A stretch of DNA of 64,000 bases from Calidifontimicrobium sp035325925 (GTDB taxonomy: Bacteria > Pseudomonadota > Gammaproteobacteria > Burkholderiales > Burkholderiaceae_C): positions 1 to 64,000 of the forward strand of contig NZ_DAOKZA010000021.1 of assembly GCF_035325925.1 (NCBI RefSeq). Reading direction: 5' to 3'. The notes under the pieces are model-generated. The model was given only the letters and a program-made list of their open reading frames with translations. It was not told the origin of the DNA and ran no database searches. This document shows positions 38,536 through 46,938 of this stretch, piece after piece (within the stretch, counting starts at the first letter, position 1; each line of letters opens with the position of its first letter). Position numbers and translations under genes: made by a program.

Positions 38536-40038
38536 ATGCCCACCGACTGGCGCGCTTTCGCCGGCTGGACCGCGGCGTGGCTGCTGCTCACGCTGGTCGG
38601 CGCGACGCTGCTCGTGCGGCTGGACATCGCCGCGCGCCGCGCCGACTTCGCCGCCGACGCCGCCGACGTGCACCGCCAGCTCGGACAGCGCGCCGCGCAG
38701 CACGACGCGATCCTGGCCACGCTGACGCTGCTCGACGCGGCCGACGCGGCGTCGGACGCCGAGCGGCCGTGGGACCGCCTGCCGGCGCTGTACCCGCAAC
38801 TGCTCGACGTGGTGCGCAAAGACACCCGCCATCCGTGGCCGGCGCGCGGGCTCGACGACGCCGAGGCCGCGTCGCGCGCGCTGCCGGCGCCGCTGCGGCG
38901 CGCGGTGCTCGGCCCCGTCGATGCCCCTGCGGCCCGGTACTGGCTGGTCGTCGCCGGCCCGACGGCGAGTTACGCGATGCTCGTCGACGCGCGCCGCATG
39001 GCCGCCGACGACACGCCGCTGCATCGCGACGCGACGGTGCGTGCGACGCTGCACCACCGGACGGGCTCGCTGGTGCTGCAGCCGGGCCCGCCACCGGCGC
39101 AGCGACCGCAGGGGCTGACGGCCGGATTCACGTTCGCGCAGACGCTGGCCACGGCGAGCCAGCCGTTCGAACTGCGGCTGCAGCGCGCCACCGGGCCCGC
39201 CGAGTGGCCGTGGCCGCGGCTGCTCGCGTGGGCGCTGGCGAGCGCGGCGGCGGTGGCGGCGCTCGCGCAGTGGCGTTCGGCACGCGTCGAGCGCCGGCGC
39301 GGGGCCGCGCTGGCGCGCCTGGCGAACGCCGGTCGACTGAACGCGCTCGGCGAACTCGCCGCCGGCCTGTCGCACGAGCTGAACCAGCCGCTGACGGCGA
39401 CGCTCGCCGGCACGCAGACGGCGCTTCGCGTGCTGCGCGACGACGGCGCCGGCGGCGTCGACGGCGACGACCTGGCAACGGCGCGCGAGGCACTGCGGCT
39501 GGCCGCGGCGCAGGCGCGGCGCGCGTCCGACGTGCTCGCGCGCCTGCGCCGTCTGGTGCAGCCGGCGCGTGCCGACGCACCGCACCGGCCGGTGTCGCTG
39601 CACGCGGTGGTGCGCGATCTGGTCGACCTGCTGGGACCCGAGCTGCGCCGGCGCGGCGTCGCGGTCGAGCTGCGCGGCAACGCGCCGCCGGTGCGCGGCG
39701 ACGCCGTCGCGCTCGAGCAGATCGTGCACAACCTGCTGGACAACGCGATGCACGCGCTCGAAGGCAGCGCCGCCGCACACGCGATCGTCGTGACGCTCGA
39801 CCACGACGAGCGCCGCGCACGGCTGAGCGTGCGCGACAACGGCCCCGGCATCGCCGCCGATGCGCTGCCCCGGGTGTTCGAGCCGTTCTTCACCACCCGC
39901 GGCGACGGCCTCGGGCTCGGTCTGCCGCTGTGCGAGTCGCTGGCGCAGTCGATGGACGGCACGCTGACCGCGCGCGACGTGGCGCCGCACGGCGCCGAGT
40001 TCGTGCTCTCGCTGCCGCTGGCGGACCCCTGCGCCTGA
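38536..40038 (+). CDS. FixL/DctB-like sensor histidine kinase
   Basis: A 500-residue kinase with an N-terminal helix (WTAAWLLLTLVGATLLVRL), a periplasmic domain of about 200 residues and a second helix near residues 228-245. The H box is GLSHELNQPLTATLAG with H280. The ATPase domain shows HNLLDNAMHALEG, VRDNGPGIAADAL and GLGLGLPLCESLA. The NQPL form of the H box is typical of DctB/FixL-type kinases. It is followed after 10 nt by a FixJ-type regulator. GACAAT lies 6 nt before the ATG and no ribosome binding site is seen. Confidence 0.92.
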   Translation: MPTDWRAFAGWTAAWLLLTLVGATLLVRLDIAARRADFAADAADVHRQLGQRAAQHDAILATLTLLDAADAASDAERPWDRLPALYPQLLDVVRKDTRHPWPARGLDDAEAASRALPAPLRRAVLGPVDAPAARYWLVVAGPTASYAMLVDARRMAADDTPLHRDATVRATLHHRTGSLVLQPGPPPAQRPQGLTAGFTFAQTLATASQPFELRLQRATGPAEWPWPRLLAWALASAAAVAALAQWRSARVERRRGAALARLANAGRLNALGELAAGLSHELNQPLTATLAGTQTALRVLRDDGAGGVDGDDLATAREALRLAAAQARRASDVLARLRRLVQPARADAPHRPVSLHAVVRDLVDLLGPELRRRGVAVELRGNAPPVRGDAVALEQIVHNLLDNAMHALEGSAAAHAIVVTLDHDERRARLSVRDNGPGIAADALPRVFEPFFTTRGDGLGLGLPLCESLAQSMDGTLTARDVAPHGAEFVLSLPLADPCA

Positions 40039-40048
40039 GGCGACGACG

Positions 40049-40675
40049 ATGCACGCGGTTTCGCCACTGATCCACCTCGTCGACGACGACGACGCGGTGC
40101 GCGCCGCGCTGTCGCTGCTGATCGGCACCGTCGGGCTGCGCGTCGCGCCGTGGGCCGATCCGCTGCAGTTCCTCGAACGCTTCGACCGCGACGCCGTCGG
40201 CGCGGTCGTGCTCGACGTGCGCATGCCCGGGATGTCGGGCCTCGCGGTGCTCGAACAGCTGCGGCGCGAAGGCGCCGACCAGCCGGTGATCCTGCTCACT
40301 GCGCACGGCACCGTCGACATGTGCCGGCGGGCCTTCAAGGGCGGAGCCGCCGAGTTCCTCGAGAAGCCGGTCGACGACGAACACCTGCTCGACGCGGTGC
40401 AGGCCGCGGTGCGCTCTCACGTGCGCTCGCGGCAGCGTGACGCCGCCGGTCGCGAAGCGCACGAGCGCTACGCGCTGCTGTCGCCGCGCGAGCGCGAGGT
40501 GCTCGCGCTGGTGGTCGCCGGGCTCAGCAGCAAGGAGATCGCGCGGGCGCTGGCGCTGTCGCCGCGCACCGTCGAGACGCACCGCCTGCATCTGTCGGCC
40601 AAGCTGCAGGTGCAGACGCTGGCGCAGCTGATCCGCGGCTACGCGAGCCTGGTCGACGCCGACGGCGCTGCGTAG
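40049..40675 (+). CDS. FixJ/TtrR-type response regulator
   Basis: A 208-residue regulator with receiver domain (LIHLVDDDDAVRAALSLL), phospho-acceptor D56 in VVLDVRMPGMSG, T/A and K of the switch in LLTAHGTVD and EKPVDDEHL, and a LuxR-type HTH (LSPREREVLALVVAGLSS, KEIARALALSPRTVETH). It pairs with the upstream kinase. The stop codon lies inside a perfect inverted repeat (40668-40685) that precedes the HbpS-like gene, the most likely target. Confidence 0.93.
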   Translation: MHAVSPLIHLVDDDDAVRAALSLLIGTVGLRVAPWADPLQFLERFDRDAVGAVVLDVRMPGMSGLAVLEQLRREGADQPVILLTAHGTVDMCRRAFKGGAAEFLEKPVDDEHLLDAVQAAVRSHVRSRQRDAAGREAHERYALLSPREREVLALVVAGLSSKEIARALALSPRTVETHRLHLSAKLQVQTLAQLIRGYASLVDADGAA

Positions 40676-40685
40676 TTCTACGCAG
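40668..40685. promoter_or_regulatory. 18-bp inverted repeat CTGCGTAGTTCTACGCAG, candidate operator
   Basis: Perfect 8-bp arms around TT. It overlaps the stop codon of the FixJ-type regulator and lies 97 bp before the next start codon. A weak -10 (AAGAAT near 40731) would put the site at about -65, a position used by FixJ-type activators, whose sites also contain TACG elements. Proposed as the binding site of the adjacent regulator for activation of the gene at 40782. Confidence 0.5.
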
Positions 40686-40781
40686 GCGGTGCGCGATTCG
40701 CGCGGATGGTGGTCGGACGATGCGCCGCGAAGAATGCCCGCACGGCCCCGAGCCCGGCCGCAGCCCACCCAGGAGACCCGC

Positions 40782-41276
40782 ATGATCCGTATTCCGCACA
40801 CCCTCGCCGCCGCCGCGCTGCTCGCAGTCGCCTCGATCACCCATGCGCAGGCGGTGCGCACCGAGCGCACGATGTCGCTCGAACTTGCCAACCGACTCGC
40901 CGCTGCCACCGTCGCCGCGTGCCAGGCCAACGGCCATGCGGTGACAGCCGCGGTCGTCGACCGCGCCGGTCAGCTGCGCGCGCTGCAGCGCGCCGACGCG
41001 GCCGGTGCGCACACCGTCGCCGCCGCGCAGGCCAAGGCCTACACGTCGGCGTCGGCGCGCAACACGACCCTGGCGATGATGGACGCTTCGCAGAAGAACC
41101 CCGGCGCAGCGAACCTGGTGCACATCCCGGGCTTCCTTCTGCTCGGCGGCGGCGTGCCGGTGAAGGCCGGCAACGACGTCATCGGTGCGGTGGGCGTCGG
41201 CGGTGCCCCCGGTGGCCACCTCGACGAGCAGTGCGCCGTCGCGGCCATCGACCAGGCCAAGGACTCGCTGCAGTGA
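40782..41276 (+). CDS. secreted GlcG/HbpS family heme-binding-like protein
   Basis: A 164-residue exported member of the GlcG/HbpS family. The signal peptide MIRIPHTLAAAALLAVASIT ends near HAQA. Family blocks are LANRLAAATVAACQANG, AAVVDRAGQLRALQRADAAG, AAQAKAYTSASA, GGGVPVKAGNDVIGAVGVGG and CAVAAIDQAKDSL. AGGAGA precedes the ATG. Such proteins often accompany two-component systems for quinoprotein alcohol oxidation or heme sensing. It follows a FixJ-type pair and a putative operator. Confidence 0.88.
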   Translation: MIRIPHTLAAAALLAVASITHAQAVRTERTMSLELANRLAAATVAACQANGHAVTAAVVDRAGQLRALQRADAAGAHTVAAAQAKAYTSASARNTTLAMMDASQKNPGAANLVHIPGFLLLGGGVPVKAGNDVIGAVGVGGAPGGHLDEQCAVAAIDQAKDSLQ

Positions 41277-42052
41277 ACCGCACGCCGGCCCGCCATCGCC
41301 GCGCCGGCGCCGCCGCCGGCGCGGCGTCGAGATCTTCGATCGCCGTGCGCCTCACCCGCCCTGCGCGGGCCGTCGTCGCCGCGGCGCTGCTGGCCGCCAC
41401 CGCGATGCACGCCCCGCCCGTCGCCGCACAGGTGCCGCCGACGCCGGCCGAGGTGGCGGCGTACCGTGGGCTTCACGCCGCGGCCCATCATGGCGACCTC
41501 GCGGCGATCGCCCGGCTGGCCGGGACGAAGGCCGCGCTGGAGGCGCGCGACGCGCACGGGCGAACGCCGCTGCACGTGGCCACCTTCGCGCGCCGGCGCG
41601 ACGCGGTGCGCGCGCTGCTGGCCGCCGGCGCCGACAGCGCCGCGCTCGAGTCCGGCCGCTACGACGCGGTGACGATCGCCGCGGTCGCCGACGACGAAGC
41701 GACGCTGCACGTGCTGCTCGAACACGGCGCCAGCGCCGCGCTGGTGACCAGCCGGTACGACGGCACCGCGCTGATCGCCGCGGCGCATCTCGGGCACGAC
41801 GGCGTCGTGCGCCGCCTGATCGCCGCCGGCGCGCCGCTGGACCACGTCAACAACCTGCACTGGACCGCGCTGATCGAGGCCATCGTGCTCGGCGACGGCG
41901 GTGCGCGCCACCAGGCCACGGTCGCCGCGCTGCTCGACGCCGGCGCGAGCACCCGCCTCGCCGACCGGGCCGGGCGCACGCCGCTGCAGCTCGCGCGTGC
42001 CCACGGCCACGACGCGATCGTGCGCCTGCTGCTCGCCGCCGGGGCGCGGTGA
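41273..42052 (+). CDS. exported ankyrin repeat protein
   Basis: About 259 residues with five ankyrin repeats (DAHGRTPLHVATFARRRDAV, SRYDGTALIAAAHLGHDGVV, NLHWTALIEAI, AGRTPLQLARAHGHDAIVRL). An N-terminal hydrophobic stretch, ARAVVAAALLAATAMHAPPV before AAQ, indicates export. I give the GTG at 41273, which overlaps the previous stop as GTGA. A second in-frame GTG at 41345 would give a more normal signal peptide and may be the true start. It probably binds a protein partner in the periplasm, together with the HbpS-like protein. Confidence 0.82.
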   Translation: MNRTPARHRRAGAAAGAASRSSIAVRLTRPARAVVAAALLAATAMHAPPVAAQVPPTPAEVAAYRGLHAAAHHGDLAAIARLAGTKAALEARDAHGRTPLHVATFARRRDAVRALLAAGADSAALESGRYDAVTIAAVADDEATLHVLLEHGASAALVTSRYDGTALIAAAHLGHDGVVRRLIAAGAPLDHVNNLHWTALIEAIVLGDGGARHQATVAALLDAGASTRLADRAGRTPLQLARAHGHDAIVRLLLAAGAR

Positions 42053-42414
42053 CGACCGGCGCAGAATCGGGTCCCGTGGCGCGGCACGTCACCGGGTCAC
42101 CACGGAGGCAGCGTCGGGTGGGTGCGCGGCTCGGGTCCGGCTTCTTCGCGCGCCGCTGGCGCGGCGAAGTCGCGCTCGGCCGGCTGTTCTGGCGCGACAT
42201 GCTGCTGTGGGCGACGCTGCTGAACTTCGCGGCGACGCTCGCGGCGCTCGGCGCGGTCGCTGCGAAGGCGCCGGCGTGGCTGGCGCTGGCGCTGCACTTC
42301 GCTCCGGTCCCGTACAACGTGTTCATCGTCGCCGCGGTGTGGCGCTCGCGCGCCTGCGCGCCGCTCACGCGCACCGCCTCGGTCGCTTGGTTCGCGGCGA
42401 TGCTCGCGCTCTAG
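42049..42414 (+). CDS. small membrane protein, unknown function
   Basis: Up to 121 residues, with two hydrophobic segments (LLWATLLNFAATLAALGAVA and VPYNVFIVAAVWRS). No family recognised. The GTG at 42049 overlaps the ankyrin gene stop. An in-frame GTG at 42076 sits 8 nt after CAGAAT and is an alternative start. It converges with metY over a perfect 16-bp GC palindrome (42416-42431). Confidence 0.6.
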   Translation: MTTGAESGPVARHVTGSPRRQRRVGARLGSGFFARRWRGEVALGRLFWRDMLLWATLLNFAATLAALGAVAAKAPAWLALALHFAPVPYNVFIVAAVWRSRACAPLTRTASVAWFAAMLAL

Positions 42415-42439
42415 CGCCGCCGCGCGGCGGCACCGTCGT

Positions 42440-43726
42440 CTACGCCGCGGCCAGCGCTTGCGCCAGGTCGGCGCGCAGATCGTCGATGTGCTCGATGCCC
42501 ACGCACAGCCGCACCGTGTCCTCGGTGACGCCGGCGGCGGCCAGTTCCTGCGGCGACAGCTGGCGGTGCGTCGTCGACGCCGGATGCGTCGCCAGCGAGC
42601 GCACGTCGCCGATGTTGACCAGCCGCGTGAACAGCTGCAGCGCGTCGAGGAAACGTTCGCCGGCGGCGCGCCCGCCCTTGACGCCGAAGGTCAGCAGGCC
42701 CGACGCGCGACCGCGCATCAGACGGCGCACCAGCGCGTGGTCGGGGTGGTCGGGCAGACCGGCATAGTTGACCCAGCCGACCTTGTCGTGGTCGCGCAGG
42801 AACTCGGCGACGGCGAGCGTGTTGTCGCAGATGCGGTCCATGCGCAGCGCCAGCGTCTCGATGCCCTGCAGGATCAGGAACGCGTTGAACGGCGAGATCG
42901 CCGCGCCCATGTTGCGCAGCGGCACGACGCGCGCGCGGCCGATGTACGCCGCCGGGCCGAGCGCCTCGGTGTAGACCACGCCGTGGTAGCTGACGTCGGG
43001 CTCGTTGAGCCGGCGAAAGCGCGCCTTGTGGTCGGCCCACGGGAAGCGGCCCGAGTCGACGATCGCGCCGCCGATGCTGTTGCCGTGGCCGCCGAGGTAC
43101 TTGGTCAGCGAGTGCACGACGATGTCGGCGCCGTGCTCGAACGGCCTGCACAGGTACGGGCTGGGCACCGTGTTGTCGACGATCAGCGGCACGCCGTGCC
43201 GGTGCGCGATGCGCGCGAGTGCCTCGATGTCGGTGACGTTGCCGCGCGGGTTGCCCAGCGACTCGGCGTACACCGCCTTGGTGCGCTCGTCGATCAGCGC
43301 CTCGAAGCTGTCGGGGCGCGACGAGTCGGCGAAGCGCGTCTGGATGCCGTACTGCGGCAGCGTGTGCGCGAACAGGTTGTAGGTGCCGCCGTACAGCGCG
43401 GTCGACGAGACGATGTTGTCGCCCGCCTCGGCGATGGTCTGGATGGCGTACGTGATCGCCGCCTGCCCCGACGCCAGCGCCAGCGCACCGACGCCGCCCT
43501 CGAGCGCGGCCACGCGCGCCTCGAGCACGGCCTGCGTCGGGTTCATGATGCGCGTGTAGATGTTGCCCGCCACCTTCAGGTCGAACAGGTCGGCACCGTG
43601 CTGCGCGCTGTCGAAGGCGTAGGCGACCGTCTGGTAGATCGGCGGCACGACCGCGTGGGTGGTCGGGTCGGGCGTGTAGCCCGCGTGCACGGACAGGGTC
43701 TCGAAGCGGTGGGTGTTCTCGCTCAT
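42440..43726 (-). CDS. metY: O-acetylhomoserine sulfhydrylase (aminocarboxypropyltransferase)
   Basis: MetY makes homocysteine from O-acetylhomoserine and sulfide (direct sulfhydrylation) in methionine synthesis. The 428-residue pyridoxal-phosphate enzyme shows FETLSVHAGYTPDPTTHAVV near the start, ASGQAAITYAIQTIAEAGDN, the cofactor lysine K209 in VVHSLTKYLGGHG, and the C-terminal SLATHPASTTHRQLSP. An inverted repeat is located 71-86 bp before its start. The chromosome-island junction follows at 43922. Confidence 0.95.
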   Translation of the reverse strand: MSENTHRFETLSVHAGYTPDPTTHAVVPPIYQTVAYAFDSAQHGADLFDLKVAGNIYTRIMNPTQAVLEARVAALEGGVGALALASGQAAITYAIQTIAEAGDNIVSSTALYGGTYNLFAHTLPQYGIQTRFADSSRPDSFEALIDERTKAVYAESLGNPRGNVTDIEALARIAHRHGVPLIVDNTVPSPYLCRPFEHGADIVVHSLTKYLGGHGNSIGGAIVDSGRFPWADHKARFRRLNEPDVSYHGVVYTEALGPAAYIGRARVVPLRNMGAAISPFNAFLILQGIETLALRMDRICDNTLAVAEFLRDHDKVGWVNYAGLPDHPDHALVRRLMRGRASGLLTFGVKGGRAAGERFLDALQLFTRLVNIGDVRSLATHPASTTHRQLSPQELAAAGVTEDTVRLCVGIEHIDDLRADLAQALAAA

Positions 43727-43796
43727 GGCAGCTGGTCAGGGGTTGGCAAAGCCCGCAAGGCTAACGCGCGCGTGCCGCGACGGGAACGAACGGATC

Positions 43797-43812
43797 GGCA
43801 TGACCTTATGCC
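43797..43812. promoter_or_regulatory. inverted repeat GGCAT-N6-ATGCC upstream of metY
   Basis: Two perfect 5-bp arms in the metY upstream region, with ATAAGGTCATG (minus strand) in the centre. It is a candidate operator for a sulfur- or methionine-responsive regulator. Short arms keep the call tentative. Confidence 0.35.
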
Positions 43813-43921
43813 ATCGCAAGCCGCGGCGGGTTCGGCGCCGCGCAACGGCGCCTCCTCCTGGCGAGAGGCCCCTGATCGGGGCCCCGGAGCCACCTGGCGT
43901 CGGACGCTGCGGGCCGGCGGG

Positions 43922-43935
43922 TGGCGGAGACGGAG
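43922..43935 (-). repeat. left attachment repeat (displaced tRNA-Ser 3' end)
   Basis: Identical to the 3' terminal 14 nt of tRNA-Ser(GCT), including the encoded CCA. There is no other tRNA sequence here, so this is the displaced end left by integration, and the copy inside the tRNA was supplied by the element. Confidence 0.8.
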
Positions 43936-44016
43936 TCTGCCGAGATGGCCCTGCAGCCGGTGGCAACGTGCCGCGAAAGCGTCCACAAGTGCTTGATTCA
44001 ACTATGGTTCGTTGTC

Positions 44017-44053
44017 GCATCCGCTCGCATCCGATAGCATCCGATTGCGTCCC
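44017..44053 (+). repeat. helically phased 10-bp repeats GCATCCG-N3 before the integrase
   Basis: GCATCCG at 44017, 44027 and 44037, and a diverged GCGTCCC at 44047, spaced exactly 10 bp. They lie 80-120 bp from the left attachment repeat and just before int. Likely arm-type integrase or AlpA (excisionase) binding sites, or an operator for int. An inverted repeat CGTCCC-N7-GGGACG overlaps the last copy (44048-44066). Confidence 0.55.
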
Positions 44054-44083
44054 TGATGATGGGACGGACGAAGGGATGATGGG

Positions 44084-45352
44084 ATGCCAAAGCTCGCGAA
44101 GGTGCTGTCCGCCCTGGAGGTGTCCCGGCTGAAGGTGGCCGGCATGCACTTCGTCGGCGAGGTTCCGGGACTGGCTCTGAACGTGGGGCCCACTGGGGCG
44201 CGGAGCTGGGTGCTGCGCATGAAGGTGGGCGGCCGGCGGCGCGACATCGGCCTCGGCGGTTACCCCGCGGTGACGCTCGCGGAGGCCCGCGGGAAGGCCA
44301 GGGAGGCACGCGACGGGGTCAGCAAGGGGGTGGACCCCATCGAGGCCAAGAAGGCCGCCAGGAGCGCCCTGGAAGCCCGTCAGGCGGCAGCCAAGACGTT
44401 CGACCAGTGCGTCGCGGCGTTCCTGACCCTGAAAGAGCGCGAGTGGTCGAACGCGAAGCACGCCGCACAGTGGCGGGCGACGCTGGAGACGTACGCGAGC
44501 CCGGTCATCGGGTCGATGCTGGTGCGCGACATCGGCACGGCCCAGGTCATGGAGGTCCTGAGCCCCATCTGGACCACCAAGACGGAGACGGCCGGGCGCG
44601 TTCGGGGGCGCATCGAGTCTGTGCTCGACTACGCCATCGTCCATGGCCTGCGTCCCGAGCCGAACCCGGCGCGCTGGCGCGGCCAGCTCGACAAGCTACT
44701 GCCGAAGCCGAGCAAAGTCGCCCCTGTTGAACACTTCGTCGCGGTGCCTGTCGCTGAGGTAGGTGCCTTCATGGCGCATCTGCGTGATGTCGACGCCATG
44801 GGCGCGCGGTGCCTGGAGTTCCTCATCATGACGGCCACCCGCAGCGGCGAAGCGAGGTCGGCACGTTGGACCGACATCGACCTAGACGCCAAGGTCTGGA
44901 CGATTCCGGCGCCGAAGATGAAGGCAAAGCGGGCGCACCGCGTCCCGTTGTCGTCCGCCGCTGTTGCCCTGCTCAAGGCGTTGCCTCGATTCGAAGACGA
45001 GACGCTGGTCTTCCCCAGCCGAAAGTCAGGGGCGAAGCTGTCGGACATGACGCTCACGCAGCTCATGCGCCGCGCGAAGGTCACCGGCTTCGACCGGCAC
45101 GGCAACCGCGCGCCTGCCGTTCCGCACGGCTTCCGGTCGACGTTTCGAGACTGGGCCGCCGAACGCACCGCGCACCCGCGGGAAGCGGTCGAACAGGCCC
45201 TCGCCCACATCGTCGCCAACGCGACTGAAGCCGCCTACTTCCGGTCGGACCTGTTCGAGCGCCGGCGCCAGCTCATGGACGACTGGGCTGGCTTCCTTGC
45301 TCGCGTCGAGCGACCGGCGCAGGTCATAGAGTTGCAGCGCCGCAAGGCCTGA
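44084..45352 (+). CDS. int: tyrosine recombinase/integrase, P4 type
   Basis: A 422-residue integrase. The N-terminal DUF4102 arm-binding domain contains LALNVGPTGARSWVLRMKVG and RRRDIGLGGYPAVTLAEARG. The catalytic domain keeps the first Arg in TATRSGEARSARW, HGFRSTFRDWAAE (H-x-x-R) and the nucleophile Tyr in EAAYFRSDLFERRR. P4-type enzymes usually integrate at tRNA 3' ends, in agreement with the flanking tRNA-Ser repeats. It starts 149 bp inside the left attachment repeat and points inward. Confidence 0.95.
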   Translation: MPKLAKVLSALEVSRLKVAGMHFVGEVPGLALNVGPTGARSWVLRMKVGGRRRDIGLGGYPAVTLAEARGKAREARDGVSKGVDPIEAKKAARSALEARQAAAKTFDQCVAAFLTLKEREWSNAKHAAQWRATLETYASPVIGSMLVRDIGTAQVMEVLSPIWTTKTETAGRVRGRIESVLDYAIVHGLRPEPNPARWRGQLDKLLPKPSKVAPVEHFVAVPVAEVGAFMAHLRDVDAMGARCLEFLIMTATRSGEARSARWTDIDLDAKVWTIPAPKMKAKRAHRVPLSSAAVALLKALPRFEDETLVFPSRKSGAKLSDMTLTQLMRRAKVTGFDRHGNRAPAVPHGFRSTFRDWAAERTAHPREAVEQALAHIVANATEAAYFRSDLFERRRQLMDDWAGFLARVERPAQVIELQRRKA

Positions 45353-45389
45353 CCGCAACTGCCCGCAACGGGCACAGATGGAGAGCAGC

Positions 45390-45581
45390 ATGAGCCTGAC
45401 CACTTGGACCGCCGTCCTGACGATCAACACCGCCGGCGATGACGAGCCGGAGAACCTGCACCGCGTTCGGCTGCAGCCCATGCCAACGCCAGATGGAGCC
45501 ATCGAGCAGGGCCTGTACCTGATGAGCCGCGTCGACGGGGCGGTCGATTTCGTCGTCGAGCGCGGCGCAGTTGCAGCCTGA
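45390..45581 (+). CDS. small island protein, unknown (63 residues)
   Basis: Begins MSLTTWTAVLTINTAGDDEP, with GGAGAG ten bases upstream. It is acidic and lacks membrane segments or known motifs (LYLMSRVDGAVDFVVERGAV near the end). It sits 37 nt after the integrase stop, probably in the same transcript. Function unknown. Confidence 0.6.
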   Translation: MSLTTWTAVLTINTAGDDEPENLHRVRLQPMPTPDGAIEQGLYLMSRVDGAVDFVVERGAVAA

Positions 45582-45682
45582 CCGGATGAGGTCGACGCCG
45601 CGCCTAGGGTAGCTCCCGAACGCCCGCGTCCCCGGCGGGCTGGCGCGGCGTCCCAATCGTGGGGACGCGCTGGGGAAGCACG

Positions 45683-46198
45683 TTGACCAAAAAGACCGAC
45701 GCCAAGAAGGCGCCCAGGAAAGTCCCATACGACCCGCAGGAGCAGCTCTTCGCCCTCGCGTTTCACGTTCACGCGGCCATCCGGCGTTGCGATCAGGTCT
45801 GGGAGCAGGCCACAAGCGACCATGAGAGAGCGGCGGTCGCCGTCTTTGCACGAAGCCTCCGCGATGAGCTGAGCGCGGCTGTATCGGGTGCTCCCCTGCC
45901 GCCGCCACCGCCGCCGCCACCGCCGCCAACCAAGACGGAAGGCGAACGTACCCTCGCACTTCAGGCCTGCGGAATGCTGGCGCTGTTGCTCGCCGACAAG
46001 CACCCGAAGTTCAGAAGTGGCACCTCTCCCAACGCGTCCGCCATAGCGGAGGAAGCCGCCAGGGTCACGGAAAACAAGCTCGGGCACAAGCCCAGAGGCC
46101 TCGGACATACAAGGGTTCGCACCACGATTTCCAGCGCCGCCAGCACATTGATGGGTACGCCACCGGAGGACCGGCCAGATGAGCGCGGGTCCGACTGA
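45683..46198 (+). CDS. island protein with poly-proline stretch, unknown
   Basis: About 171 residues. I prefer a TTG start at 45683, with GGGGA before it, giving LTKKTDAKKAPRKVPYDPQE. The GTG at 45659 is an alternative. A helical first half (LFALAFHVHAAIRRCDQVWE) is followed by a run of ten or more prolines near residue 73, then a second helical part (ALQACGMLALLLADKHPKF) and a polar tail. No known family. The proline run could need elongation factor P and acts as a hinge. Confidence 0.65.
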   Translation: MTKKTDAKKAPRKVPYDPQEQLFALAFHVHAAIRRCDQVWEQATSDHERAAVAVFARSLRDELSAAVSGAPLPPPPPPPPPPTKTEGERTLALQACGMLALLLADKHPKFRSGTSPNASAIAEEAARVTENKLGHKPRGLGHTRVRTTISSAASTLMGTPPEDRPDERGSD

Positions 46199-46310
46199 CA
46201 TCGGCGTGTGTCAGATGACATCGCGGTCTGTCACTTGACACGCCGACTGGGGGCGTCGGGCTCGAATTGCGCCGAGCCGCATTTGGACGCGGCGAAGGGC
46301 ACCCCCACCT

Positions 46311-46529
46311 ATGAGCATCACTCAACTTGTGCGCATGGCCCACCTCGTGGGCCGCCCGCGCGCAAATCCACCCATTCGCGGCATCGTGCCGCTGCACGAG
46401 TCGACTATCTGGCGGATGGTCAAGGCGGGCGACTTCCCGGCGCCGATTCGCCTCCATCGCAACTCGGTCGCCTGGGACCTGAGGGAGGTTGAGGCGTGGT
46501 TGAAGGCCCGCAAGGAGGATCGGTCATGA
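46311..46529 (+). CDS. alpA: AlpA-family regulator/excisionase
   Basis: A 72-residue winged-helix protein of the AlpA (phage CP4-57 regulator) family, with IVPLHESTIWRMVKAGDFPA and PIRLHRNSVAWDLREVEAWL. In P4-type elements AlpA raises integrase expression and excision. The stop overlaps the next gene by ATGA. Upstream (46199-46260) lie three variants of TGTCA-GATGACA-like words, possibly operator half-sites. Confidence 0.88.
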   Translation: MSITQLVRMAHLVGRPRANPPIRGIVPLHESTIWRMVKAGDFPAPIRLHRNSVAWDLREVEAWLKARKEDRS

Positions 46530-46930
46530 GCGGGCCCGGCCGAGAAGACGCAGACAGCCAAGGTCGAGGCGCGCACCCCTCGCAACGGAAGGACTCACGG
46601 ACGGAGGTCATCGAGAAGGTGAGGGCCGCCGAGCGCGCCGCACCCGCCAGGATCACCACCACGACGCGGCAGCGCGAACGGGAACTGATGGTGATCAGGG
46701 AGCGTCACCCGGGCACGACGACCCACGCCCAACAGCAGCGCATCCTAGAGGCCGCGGCGGACGGCGTGACCGTAGTCGAAGCCCGCCGGTTCCTGCTCAT
46801 CTCGAATCCCTCCGACTGCGTTGGTCGCTTGCCCGAAGAGGTCAAGTCGGCGATCAAGAGGGAACCAGTGGTGTGGCGGGACGAGATGGGCGCGCTGCGC
46901 GAGACCGTTCTGTACGTGCTGGTGCATTGA
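46526..46930 (+). CDS. HTH-domain protein of the island
   Basis: A 134-residue basic protein translated from an ATG that overlaps the alpA stop, with AAGGAGGA upstream. The C-terminal half (QQQRILEAAADGVTVVEARR to GRLPEEVKSAIKREPVVW) looks like the helix-turn-helix domain found in small phage and island proteins. The N-terminal half is polar and probably disordered. Likely DNA-binding; target unknown. Confidence 0.7.
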   Translation: MSGPGREDADSQGRGAHPSQRKDSRTEVIEKVRAAERAAPARITTTTRQRERELMVIRERHPGTTTHAQQQRILEAAADGVTVVEARRFLLISNPSDCVGRLPEEVKSAIKREPVVWRDEMGALRETVLYVLVH

Positions 46931-46938
46931 GCGGTGGC

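Noticed and set aside
42416..42431. 16-bp palindrome GCCGCCGCGCGGCGGC between convergent genes
   Set aside because: Self-complementary but without T tracts. Such GC words are common here, so it is not called a terminator.
45900..45931. CCG/CCN repeats as a microsatellite
   Set aside because: They encode the poly-proline run of a supported gene. Codons are mixed, so it is noted with the protein instead.
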